5,725 bases of DNA from Clostridiales bacterium (GTDB lineage: Bacteria > Bacillota > Clostridia > Oscillospirales > Oscillospiraceae): the NCBI GenBank assembly GCA_019421525.1, contig JAHZFC010000134.1:1-5725 (forward strand), in the 5' to 3' direction. Positions 1-5,392 of this stretch are shown here, piece after piece; positions within the stretch are counted from its first letter, which is position 1, and each line of letters begins with the position of its first letter. A model generated the notes under the pieces. It made no database searches. It had not been told where the DNA came from and worked only from the letters and a program-made list of their open reading frames with translations. The translations under genes were made by a program, and so were the position numbers.

Positions 1-10
1 CTTTGGATTT

Positions 11-53
11 CAAAAACCGTTTCTTTTGGCGCATACAAAAGAAATGGTTTTTG
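11..53. repeat. Long inverted repeat (18-bp arms, 7-nt loop)
   Basis: The arm at 11-28 (CAAAAACCGTTTCTTTTG) is the reverse complement of 36-53 except at one position, where RNA could still form a G-U pair. The loop is 29-35. It is much more A/T-rich than the coding DNA nearby. Because each arm ends in a T-run on its own strand, it could act as a weak bidirectional terminator, but it could equally be just the end of a repeat element. Confidence 0.75.
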
Positions 54-64
54 GTGTTTCGTTC

Positions 65-83
65 CCAGAGGCAAAGCCTTTGG
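65..83. repeat. Small inverted repeat, CCAGAGGC-AAA-GCCTTTGG
   Basis: The 8-bp arms 65-72 and 76-83 pair with one G-T wobble around a 3-nt loop. The same element recurs at 238-256 as CCAAAGGC-GAA-GCCTTTGG with perfect pairing. The two copies are therefore related by changes that keep the hairpin. Confidence 0.7.
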
Positions 84-90
84 TTTTGGT

Positions 91-114
91 TCCTTTCTGT
101 GCGCACAGAAAGGA
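91..114. repeat. Perfect 24-bp palindrome without a loop
   Basis: Positions 91-102 are the exact reverse complement of 103-114. The centre reads TGTGCGCACA and the outer parts are TCCTTTC and GAAAGGA. With no loop, it is more like a protein-binding or cruciform site than an RNA hairpin, although in RNA it could fold with a small forced loop. The right arm plus three bases (107-117, AGAAAGGAGGT) happens to match a full-length ribosome-binding sequence, but no start codon follows at a usable distance. Confidence 0.75.
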
Positions 115-120
115 GGTCGC

Positions 121-188
121 CGTCAGGCGAGACCTGACGCCTCATCCGCCCCGGCTGACGCCGGGCCACCTTCTCCCAAAGGAGAAGG
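121..188. repeat. Three consecutive hairpins
   Basis: Three independent perfect inverted repeats follow each other. CGTCAGG / CCTGACG (121-127 and 133-139) has a 5-nt loop. CCCGGC / GCCGGG (150-155 and 160-165) has the loop TGAC. CCTTCTCC / GGAGAAGG (169-176 and 181-188) has the loop CAAA. The last one, in the context ACCTTCTCCCAAAGGAGAAGGC, is of a form I associate with intergenic repeats of Oscillospiraceae genomes (from memory, not checked). Confidence 0.7.
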
Positions 189-205
189 CATGGGCGGCGA
201 CCAAG

Positions 206-256
206 ACAAAAGAAATGGGGTCGGGAAAATACGTTCCCCAAAGGCGAAGCCTTTGG
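206..256. repeat. Second copy of the ~50-nt repeat unit at 35-83
   Basis: Positions 206-218 (ACAAAAGAAATGG) are identical to 35-47. After 12-13 unrelated bases, 232-256 matches 60-83 with a few differences, starting CGTTCCC and ending GCCTTTGG. The 3' part contains the perfect hairpin CCAAAGGC-GAA-GCCTTTGG (238-256). The two copies lie in the same orientation about 170 bp apart and enclose the other hairpins. That arrangement suggests duplication or nested insertion of small elements. Confidence 0.65.
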
Positions 257-267
257 AGCCCCCCTCA

Positions 268-302
268 GTCACGCTTCGCGTGACAGCTCCCCCGCCAGGG
301 GG
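268..302. repeat. Two adjacent hairpins (GTCACGC and CCCCC stems)
   Basis: GTCACGC (268-274) pairs perfectly with GCGTGAC (278-284) around TTC. Immediately after it, CCCCC (289-293) pairs with GGGGG (298-302) around GCCA, and the second stem can be lengthened imperfectly by AGCT and AAGC on the flanks. The combination of a GTCAC stem followed by GCTCCCCC is a pattern I recall from many gut Firmicutes intergenic regions. Confidence 0.7.
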
Positions 303-314
303 GAAGCCAGGTCC

Positions 315-333
315 TCAAGGACGCAGTCCTTGA
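315..333. repeat. Perfect 8-bp hairpin, TCAAGGAC-GCA-GTCCTTGA
   Basis: The arms 315-322 and 326-333 are exact reverse complements with a 3-nt loop. No T-run follows on either strand, so this is not a convincing rho-independent terminator. Confidence 0.65.
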
Positions 334-345
334 AACAGGTCGAGG

Positions 346-386
346 GTGCCAGCCCTTGGCAGGGCGGAGGACAGGGCCGAAAGCCC
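346..386. repeat. Overlapping short G/C hairpins next to the phosphoesterase stop
   Basis: TGCCA-GCCCT-TGGCA (346-360) overlaps the alternative GCCCT-TGGC-AGGGC (351-364), so only one can form at a time. GGGC-CGAAA-GCCC (374-386) lies 7 bp beyond the stop of the minus-strand phosphoesterase. They could help end or stabilise that transcript's 3' end, but the missing T-run makes intrinsic termination uncertain. Confidence 0.4.
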
Positions 387-393
387 CCGCTGG

Positions 394-984
394 TCAATAC
401 TCAAAGATGCAGCGCCCGCAGGCGTTGATCACCGTGGTGTCCCGGTAGACCGACCGCTCCGGGATGTCCAGGCCGTAATTTTTGTGGACGTGCCCGTGGA
501 CAAAATATTTGGGCCGGTACTGGTCCAGCAGACGCACAAAGCACTCGAAGCCCTGGTGGGCCGGGGTGTCGAAGTCGTTGATGTGCCGGGCGGGAGCATG
601 GGTGACCAGGATGTCGATGCCCCCGCTGCGCCAGATCCTGGGCTTCTGCCGGAGGATGCGCAGTCCCATCTGGGCCTCCGTATACATATTTTGCCCCTTC
701 CCGTAGCGGTGGGAACCGCCCAGGCCCAGGATGCGGATGCCCTGGTACTGGTAGAGCCTGTCCTCGATGCACACGCAGCCCTCCGGCGGCTCCCGCTCCA
801 GCCCGTCGTCGTGGTTGCCCCGCACATACAGCAGCGGGCAGCGGGCCATGGTCACCAGGAACTCCAGATACTCCCGCTTCAGGTCGCCGCAGGCCAGGAT
901 CAGGTCGAATCGGGACAGGCAGCCCGGCCTGTAGTAGTCATAGTATCCCTTGACCACCACATCAGATACCGCTAAGATCTTTAT
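394..984 (-). CDS. Calcineurin-like metallophosphoesterase, apparent ATA start
   Basis: This is a predicted dimetal phosphoesterase of the calcineurin-like superfamily, about 196 residues and probably cytosolic, with no signal peptide. Its substrate is unknown. Counting from the ATA codon (984-982), the first strand reads IKILAVSD. The metal-ligand motifs follow in the usual order: D8, CGD (D34), GNHD (56-59), THAP (H129) and GHVH (165-167). The usual D-x-H of motif I is D-V-V here. The protein ends naturally in NACGRCIFEY. I chose ATA because the family normally begins MKIL-type at exactly this point. The nearest accepted start, GTG at 960-958, would remove the first beta strand and D8 and has no ribosome-binding site. 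ATA overlaps the TAA stop of the upstream BMP-like gene (ATAA), so the two are surely co-transcribed and probably translationally coupled. The original was probably ATGA. It may be poorly translated or use a rare start codon. Family assignment is firm; start and activity are uncertain. Confidence 0.85.
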   Translation of the reverse strand: MKILAVSDVVVKGYYDYYRPGCLSRFDLILACGDLKREYLEFLVTMARCPLLYVRGNHDDGLEREPPEGCVCIEDRLYQYQGIRILGLGGSHRYGKGQNMYTEAQMGLRILRQKPRIWRSGGIDILVTHAPARHINDFDTPAHQGFECFVRLLDQYRPKYFVHGHVHKNYGLDIPERSVYRDTTVINACGRCIFEY

Positions 985-2957
985 GTCGGCCCCCCCGTTT
1001 CCCCCATATGGTCGCTTCCTCTCCTGGGGGCGCTCCCCTTGTCCTTCGACGGGTCCACGCCCACCATGTCCACTGTTGCCTTCCCGATCTCGGACAGCTG
1101 GTCGTAGCTGGGCAGCGCGCCCACCACGTTCTCCGCCAGCCAGTCCATGTTGACGATCTGCTCGGGAGACAGGCTGTTGTTATTCTCCCCATTGATCGTC
1201 CAGCCATTCTGGGTGTAGATCGGTCCGGAGAAGGGCTCGCAGATGCCGCTGCAGATGCTCCGCCGGATGAAGTCCGCCATCTTCCGGGTGCTCTCCGGCA
1301 GGCGGCCGGAGCAGCGCAGGTCCACCACACCGGCCGTCATGCCCCAGTAGTAGTTCAGCGCCTTGCGGCTCTCCGCATACTCCGTGCGGAAGGTGCCGTC
1401 CAGGATCTGCCGGAGGATCGTCTCGTAGTAGACGCCCCACTGCAGCACCGGCATGGCCAGGTTGAGCGCCCCCTGGTCCGTCACCTGGGCCAGCCCGTAG
1501 GAGAAGCCGCCGGGGTCCACGCTGATCATGTCCTGCAGGGAGATCAGGTCGATGCCCCGGTCTGTCAGGCGGCGTCTGGCCTGGCCCATGCCGTCCACGG
1601 AGGACCACTCCAGATACACCCTGGCCCGGGGGTTCACCATCTTGGCCCCCAGGGCGAAGGCGTTGATCCCGGCGATCTGCCCGTAGATGGGGTAGTTGCA
1701 GATATACCCCAGCTGCCCGTCCCGGGCCAGGGAGCCGGCGATGGCGCCGATGATGAACTTCACCTCGTACAGCCGGACATAGTAGGTGCGGATGTACCGG
1801 TGGGACTTGTTCAGCGAGCAGTTCAGGATGATGACCTCCGGGTGCTCCACCGCCACCCGCAGGCTGGCGGGGAGCATCCGGGAGGAGGTGGTGAAGATCA
1901 CGGTGTTGCCCTCGGCGATGGCCTGTTCGATGGCCTGCTCCGGGTCGCCGGACATGACATCGTGGCAGGCGGTGGTGACGATCTGCCCCCGAAAGACCCG
2001 CTGCACATGCAGCCGCCCCAGCTCGTGGGAGAGGGTCCAGCCGGAGGTGTCCGGGGACTTGTCGTTGAGGAAGGCCACCTTCAGCTCCTTGGGCTCACTG
2101 CTGGGCAGCACCATGGACAGCAGACCGGTCTTTTTCTTCTCCTCCGGCGCCAGGTTGAGGGCGATGGGCCGCTCCTCCTGCTGGAGGATGATCTCCTCCC
2201 ACACCTTGTCCACCGAGGCCTTCATCTCCTGGGCGCTCTGGGCCCGCAGCGCCTGGTAGCCATAGACCCGGATATAGGCCAGCATGGCGTCGCCCACCGT
2301 GGTGGACAGCCGCTTGCCGCCGTGGGCCTCAAAGGCGCCGCGGAATTGGTAGTAGACCGCGGCGAACCGCCGGCGCTCCTCCTCCGTCCAGGCCGTCTCC
2401 GGCCCCTTGCCCATCAGCCGCTGCAGCTCGGCGTAGCAGCCGGGCTTGGTGAACTCGATGAAGTCGATGCCGCTGTACTTGCTGAACTCCACGAACTCAT
2501 AGTACAGCTCCACATCCTGGTCGCCGGTGCGCTCGGGCATCACCCGGATCACCTGGGCGGCGATGGACGGCGTGTCGAAATACTTCAGCACGCTGACCCG
2601 CTTGTTGCCCTCCGCCACATAGTAGCGGTTCATGTACTCGTAGAGCTGGACCGGCTCCCGGATGCCCTCCTCCAGATGGGACTGGCACAGCTGGATCCAC
2701 TTGGCGGCAAACTCCGTGTCCTCGGGCAGCAGGGGCATGAAGTTGCGGGCAAAGGCGGTGGTGCGCATGGCCGACCGGGTGCCCACGATGAACTCGGCGG
2801 GCACCTGCCGCAGCCCCAGGTCCGTCCCGTTGGCCGACCGCTCCAGCGGGATGAAGTTGTCCATCACGGGAAGATAGGGGTATTGCTCATGGGTGATGCA
2901 GCTGCGCCGCTCCCGCACGCCCAGGCGCAGCGCATCCTTGTAATATTGAGCAGGCAC
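981..2957 (-). CDS. BMP-family (PnrA/Med-like) protein with ParB-like N-terminal domain
   Basis: This 658-residue protein has two parts. Residues ~1-290 hold the segment FIVGTRSAMRTTAFARNFMPL (57-77) and VAEGNKRVSVLKYF (114-127). The latter resembles the 'EGNRR' box of ParB/Srx-like domains. A helical linker follows. Residues ~292-600 are a Bmp (basic membrane protein) periplasmic-binding fold: LKVAFLND (292-299), GWTLSHELGR (306-315), NCSLNKSHRYIRTYY (379-393), LGYICNYPIYG (416-426). Bmp proteins such as Treponema PnrA bind purine nucleosides, but are normally lipoproteins. Here no signal peptide or lipobox precedes the fold, so a cytosolic sensor or regulator is more likely than a transporter subunit. 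I chose GTG at 2957-2955 because AGGAG (minus strand of 2966-2970) lies 8 nt upstream and VPAQYYKDALRLG matches the family start. A longer frame from ATG 3020 adds 21 unlikely residues. It lies 137 bp after galM and overlaps the phosphoesterase start. The ligand is unknown. Confidence 0.85.
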   Translation of the reverse strand: MPAQYYKDALRLGVRERRSCITHEQYPYLPVMDNFIPLERSANGTDLGLRQVPAEFIVGTRSAMRTTAFARNFMPLLPEDTEFAAKWIQLCQSHLEEGIREPVQLYEYMNRYYVAEGNKRVSVLKYFDTPSIAAQVIRVMPERTGDQDVELYYEFVEFSKYSGIDFIEFTKPGCYAELQRLMGKGPETAWTEEERRRFAAVYYQFRGAFEAHGGKRLSTTVGDAMLAYIRVYGYQALRAQSAQEMKASVDKVWEEIILQQEERPIALNLAPEEKKKTGLLSMVLPSSEPKELKVAFLNDKSPDTSGWTLSHELGRLHVQRVFRGQIVTTACHDVMSGDPEQAIEQAIAEGNTVIFTTSSRMLPASLRVAVEHPEVIILNCSLNKSHRYIRTYYVRLYEVKFIIGAIAGSLARDGQLGYICNYPIYGQIAGINAFALGAKMVNPRARVYLEWSSVDGMGQARRRLTDRGIDLISLQDMISVDPGGFSYGLAQVTDQGALNLAMPVLQWGVYYETILRQILDGTFRTEYAESRKALNYYWGMTAGVVDLRCSGRLPESTRKMADFIRRSICSGICEPFSGPIYTQNGWTINGENNNSLSPEQIVNMDWLAENVVGALPSYDQLSEIGKATVDMVGVDPSKDKGSAPRRGSDHMGETGGPT

Positions 2958-2965
2958 GGTATCCG

Positions 2966-2970
2966 CTCCT
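2966..2970 (-). promoter_or_regulatory. Ribosome-binding site fixing the BMP-like gene start
   Basis: The minus strand reads GGAAAGGAGCGGATACC followed by GTG. AGGAG is spaced 8 nt from the GTG at 2957, which supports this start over the upstream ATG at 3020. Confidence 0.75.
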
Positions 2971-3094
2971 TTCCAAACGGGGCCGGGCAGGGCCCTCGCC
3001 TCGGCCCGGCACAGTGTCATCTCATCAGCGGGCCCGGCCGCCCGTCAAGGGCCAAGCCGCCCGCAGCCCGCCGCTCCATCGGCGATGTGGTCCC

Positions 3095-4147
3095 TTAGCC
3101 CTGTCGGACAGAAAAGACGAAGCGCGTCACCTGGTCGTACCGCGCCCCTGCGCGCAGGATGCTGGAGGGGAACCGGGGCTGGTTGGGGGAGTCGGGATAA
3201 AACTGGGTCTCCAGGCAGAATGCGTGGCGGGGGCCGTACACCGCGCCGGCCTTGCCCGGCCTGCCCTGCTCGATGAAGTTGGCGGTGTAGAGCTGCACGC
3301 CGGGCAGGGTGGTCTCCACGTCCATGGCGATGCCCGTCCCGGGGGACCAGGCCCGGGCCGCCGGGCGCAGCGCCCCCGGCTCCCCGTCCACCACATAGTT
3401 GTGGTCATAGCCTCCGGCCTGGCGCAGCTGGACGAAGTCGTCGTCGATGTGGGCGCCGATGGGGGTGAGCGTGCGCAGGTCCATGGGGGTGCCCTCCACC
3501 GGCTCGATGGTGCCCAGGGGGATGCTGTCCCCGTCGGTGGGGGTGTAGCGCTGGGCGCGGATGGCGATCTCCTGGTCCAGCACCGGGCCGGAGGCGTGCC
3601 CGGACAGGTTGAAGTAGCTGTGGTTGGTCAGGTTGCAGGGAGTGTCCTTGTCGGATACGGCCTCATAGCGCAGTTCCAGGGCGGAGCCGTCCAGCCGGTA
3701 GGTCACCCGGACCGTCAGGTCCCCCGGGTAGCCCTCCTCCCCGTCGGGGCTGGTGAGGGCGAGCACCGCCCGGTCCCGCTCCAGCGCCTCCACCTGCCAC
3801 ACCCGATGGGAGAAGCCCACGCTCCCCCCGTGGAGGTGGTTGGGGCCGCTGTTCACCGCCAGGGCGTACTCCTTCCCGTCCAGGGTGAAGCGCCCCTTTG
3901 CGATGCGGTTGGCGTACCGGCCCACCACCGCCCCCAGGTAGCCGTCGTACCTCAGGTAGTCCTCCAGGGCGCCGTAGCCCAGCACCACGTCCACCCGTCC
4001 TCCGGTGCGGTCGGGCACCTCCAGGGTGCGCAGGGCGGCGCCAAAGGTCAAGATCTCACAGCGCACTCTGCCGTTGTCCAGGGTGAGCAGCTCCACCGGC
4101 TGGCACGTCGGGGCCTGTCCAAAGGGACGGCGGGATGCTTCTTCCAT
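3095..4147 (-). CDS. galM: Aldose 1-epimerase (galactose mutarotase)
   Basis: This enzyme interconverts the alpha and beta anomers of D-galactose (and glucose), feeding alpha-galactose to galactokinase at the entry of the Leloir pathway. It acts in the cytosol. At 350 residues it has the usual length, and all hallmarks are visible: NRIAKGRF (R81), NHLHGG (H104/H106), the TNHSYFNL box with the catalytic acid H176, GYDHN (D248) and LETQFYPDSPNQP with the catalytic base E313. The start is ATG 4147-4145, with GGAGG (minus strand of 4155-4159) 7 nt upstream. The N-terminal dozen residues before the first strand are slightly longer than typical. It is divergent from the LacI-type regulator and leads toward the BMP-like gene. 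The nearby regulator and galactokinase support a galactose rather than glucose role. Confidence 0.95.
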   Translation of the reverse strand: MEEASRRPFGQAPTCQPVELLTLDNGRVRCEILTFGAALRTLEVPDRTGGRVDVVLGYGALEDYLRYDGYLGAVVGRYANRIAKGRFTLDGKEYALAVNSGPNHLHGGSVGFSHRVWQVEALERDRAVLALTSPDGEEGYPGDLTVRVTYRLDGSALELRYEAVSDKDTPCNLTNHSYFNLSGHASGPVLDQEIAIRAQRYTPTDGDSIPLGTIEPVEGTPMDLRTLTPIGAHIDDDFVQLRQAGGYDHNYVVDGEPGALRPAARAWSPGTGIAMDVETTLPGVQLYTANFIEQGRPGKAGAVYGPRHAFCLETQFYPDSPNQPRFPSSILRAGARYDQVTRFVFSVRQG

Positions 4148-4154
4148 AAAAAGG

Positions 4155-4227
4155 CCTCCATTCCATGTAAGCTACCCCTAGTTTAACAGACTCCGGGAAA
4201 AAAGGCAAAGAAAAGGCCGTTTTTTTC
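4155..4227 (-). promoter_or_regulatory. Promoter and leader of galM
   Basis: On the minus strand, TTGCCT (plus coordinates 4203-4208) and TAAACT (4180-4185) are separated by exactly 17 bp. A TG sits one base upstream of the -10, making it an extended -10. Transcription would start near 4173, giving a ~25-nt leader with GGAGG at 4155-4159. Just upstream, an imperfect A/T-rich inverted repeat (GAAAAAAGGC at 4197-4206 against GCCGTTTTTTTC at 4216-4227) overlaps the -35. No copy of the palindromic operator seen at the other two promoters overlaps this one. Confidence 0.6.
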
Positions 4228-4256
4228 TTGCGGAGATCGTCCCCCCATGTTATGCT
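4228..4256 (+). promoter_or_regulatory. Promoter of the LacI-type regulator gene
   Basis: TTGCGG (4228-4233) and TATGCT (4251-4256) are spaced by 17 bp, with TG at 4248-4249 giving an extended -10. The predicted start is near 4263, inside the operator at 4259-4269, and the leader is only about 24 nt. The -35 box lies only ~20 bp from the divergent galM -35. Confidence 0.65.
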
Positions 4257-4258
4257 GT

Positions 4259-4269
4259 TTTTAGTAAAA
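4259..4269. promoter_or_regulatory. Putative operator for autoregulation (TTTTAGTAAAA)
   Basis: This is a perfect 11-bp palindrome around a central G, with a further T at 4258 giving the 12-mer TTTTTAGTAAAA. The same 12-mer occurs in reverse orientation in the galK promoter (5399-5410). It overlaps the predicted transcription start of the regulator gene, a typical position for autorepression. That it binds the neighbouring LacI-family protein is inference. Confidence 0.6.
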
Positions 4270-4286
4270 TTCCCGGAGGTATCATC

Positions 4287-5324
4287 ATGGCAACTCTCAA
4301 GGAGCTGGCGGACCGCACCGGATACTCCCCCGCCACCATCTCCCGCATCCTCAACGGGGACCCCTCCCTGTCCGTCACGGCGGAGACCCGCCGGAAGGTG
4401 CTGGAGGAGGCGGGCCGCCTGAACTACAACGCCACCCGCAGCCGCCGGGGCCGCAGCCCCAAGAGCCTGCTCCGGGTGGGGGTGGCGGAGATGCTCTCCC
4501 CGGTGGAGCAGCTGGATGACTCCTATTATCTCTACCTCAGCGGCTTTGTCCGCCAGAGCTGCGGGGAGCAGCGGTACACCTGCCTGCCCCTGGCTGGCCG
4601 GGGACAGGGCTTTGCCCCGCTGGAGGGGGAGCCGCTGGACGGCATCGTGGCCGTCGGCCTGTTCTCCCCCGCCCAGATCGAGGCCCTGGCCGCCCTCACC
4701 CCCAATGTGGTCTTTGTGGACTCCTCCCCCTGGGAGAGCCGGTTCGACTCGGTGGTGCTGGGCTATGAGCTGGGCATCTCCCTGGCCCTGGAGCATCTGA
4801 CCGGCCTGGGCCACCGGCGCATCGGCTTCGTGGGCCCGGTGTACAAGCTGGATGACCGCCGCCAGCGGGCACCGGAGGTGCGCCGGGAGCTGTTCCTGGC
4901 CCTGATGGAGCGGCGGGGCCTGCTGGACCGGGAGCTGCTGCTGGACTGCCCCATGGAGGCAGACGCCGCCGCCCGGACGGTGGGGGACTTCCTGCTCTCC
5001 GGCGCAGCGATGCCCACCGCCCTGCTCTGCGCCAACGAGGACAGCGCCATCGGCGCCCTCCGGGCCCTGCGCCAGGCGGGGATCTCCGTCCCCGGCCAGG
5101 TGTCGGTGGTGTCCTTCAACGACACCCCCCGCTCCGCCCTGGTGGACCCACCCCTCACCTCGGTGTCCACCCATGTGGAGGAGATGGCCCGCACCGCCCT
5201 GCGCCTGCTGGCGGAACGGGCCGTCCTGCCCGGCAGGCAGCCGGTGCGCACCATCCCCCTGAAGGTGGTGGTCCCCCCCTCCCTGGCGGTGCGGGAGAGC
5301 AGCGGTCCCGCGCCCGGCCGGTGA
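4287..5324 (+). CDS. LacI/GalR-family repressor, EbgR-like, likely of galactose genes
   Basis: This is a 345-residue DNA-binding repressor. Residues 1-23 form the LacI helix-turn-helix (MATLKELADRTGYSPATISR, then ILN), and ~47-60 is the hinge. The sugar-binding domain follows, with VVFVDSSP (141-148), ALEHLTGLGHRRIGFVG (167-183), PTALLCANEDSAIGALRAL (243-261), VSVVSFND (272-279) and PPLTSVSTHVEEM (288-300). The overall pattern, including NDTP...PPLTSV, resembles E. coli EbgR more than LacI itself. The hinge reads LNYNATRSRRGRSPKS and lacks the usual Y-x-PN-x-x-A-R-x-L. The start is ATG 4287, with GGAGG (4275-4279) 7 nt upstream. Divergent galM, downstream galK and two shared palindromes point to repression of galactose use, probably relieved by galactose or a galactoside. 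The effector is not shown by sequence. Confidence 0.93.
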   Translation: MATLKELADRTGYSPATISRILNGDPSLSVTAETRRKVLEEAGRLNYNATRSRRGRSPKSLLRVGVAEMLSPVEQLDDSYYLYLSGFVRQSCGEQRYTCLPLAGRGQGFAPLEGEPLDGIVAVGLFSPAQIEALAALTPNVVFVDSSPWESRFDSVVLGYELGISLALEHLTGLGHRRIGFVGPVYKLDDRRQRAPEVRRELFLALMERRGLLDRELLLDCPMEADAAARTVGDFLLSGAAMPTALLCANEDSAIGALRALRQAGISVPGQVSVVSFNDTPRSALVDPPLTSVSTHVEEMARTALRLLAERAVLPGRQPVRTIPLKVVVPPSLAVRESSGPAPGR

Positions 5325-5327
5325 ATA

Positions 5328-5357
5328 TGCACAGAGGCTAGGCCCCGTGCCTGTGCA
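5328..5357 (+). terminator. Stem-loop after the regulator gene; weak terminator or attenuator
   Basis: TGCACA (5328-5333) pairs with TGTGCA (5352-5357) and GGC (5336-5338) with GCC (5349-5351), with a 2-nt bulge and a 10-nt loop. It begins 4 nt after the regulator stop. No clear T-run follows, only GTTTTCC at 5369-5375, so termination is likely partial. Some read-through into galK is plausible. Confidence 0.35.
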
Positions 5358-5392
5358 CAGCGCTGAAGTTTTCCAACCGTGCGCTCTGCCTA

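Larger units (their letters stand above)
1..393. repeat. Gene-free intergenic cluster of short palindromes
   Basis: No credible coding region is visible in this stretch. The one sizeable open frame on the plus strand (26-283) runs straight through palindromes, has low-complexity composition and resembles no family. Instead the DNA is nearly filled with separate inverted repeats, most with 5-18 bp arms and 3-7 nt loops, placed almost end to end (listed individually below). Two segments (35-83 and 206-256) are diverged copies of one unit. The left edge begins with CTTTGG, which matches the end of that unit, so the cluster probably continues to the left. None of the hairpins is followed by a clean T-run on either strand, so I do not call a terminator for the phosphoesterase gene ending at 394. 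The style fits REP/MITE-like intergenic repeats of GC-rich gut Clostridia; that identification is inference. Confidence 0.7.

Noticed and set aside
26..283. An 85-codon open frame in the left intergenic region
   Set aside because: It passes through a series of palindromes, has no family resemblance and no suitable ribosome-binding site.
1..345. CRISPR array
   Set aside because: The repeats are different palindromes of unequal length without regularly spaced identical repeats or unique spacers.
346..975. A 209-codon plus-strand frame opposite the phosphoesterase
   Set aside because: The minus strand shows GD, GNHD, THAP and GHVH motifs in order, so the plus-strand frame is a shadow.
2958..3020. 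N-terminal extension of the BMP-like protein from ATG 3020
   Set aside because: The 21 extra residues are not hydrophobic like a signal peptide. A good ribosome-binding site sits in front of GTG 2957, and the family resemblance begins there.
2958..3094. Separate promoter for the BMP-like gene in the galM-BMP gap
   Set aside because: TTGACG is present on the minus strand, but no acceptable -10 lies at 16-18 bp. The G/C-rich inverted repeats there have no T-run, so neither promoter nor terminator can be supported.
1008..3098. A 696-codon open frame on the plus strand opposite the BMP-like gene
   Set aside because: Its translation is rich in H, D, G, V and P in the way expected from the antisense of GC-rich codons. 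It matches no family, and the opposite strand encodes a clear BMP-family protein over the same span.
3014..4186. A 390-codon open frame on the plus strand opposite galM
   Set aside because: It lies antisense to an intact galM with all catalytic residues, and it has shadow-type composition and no recognisable domain.
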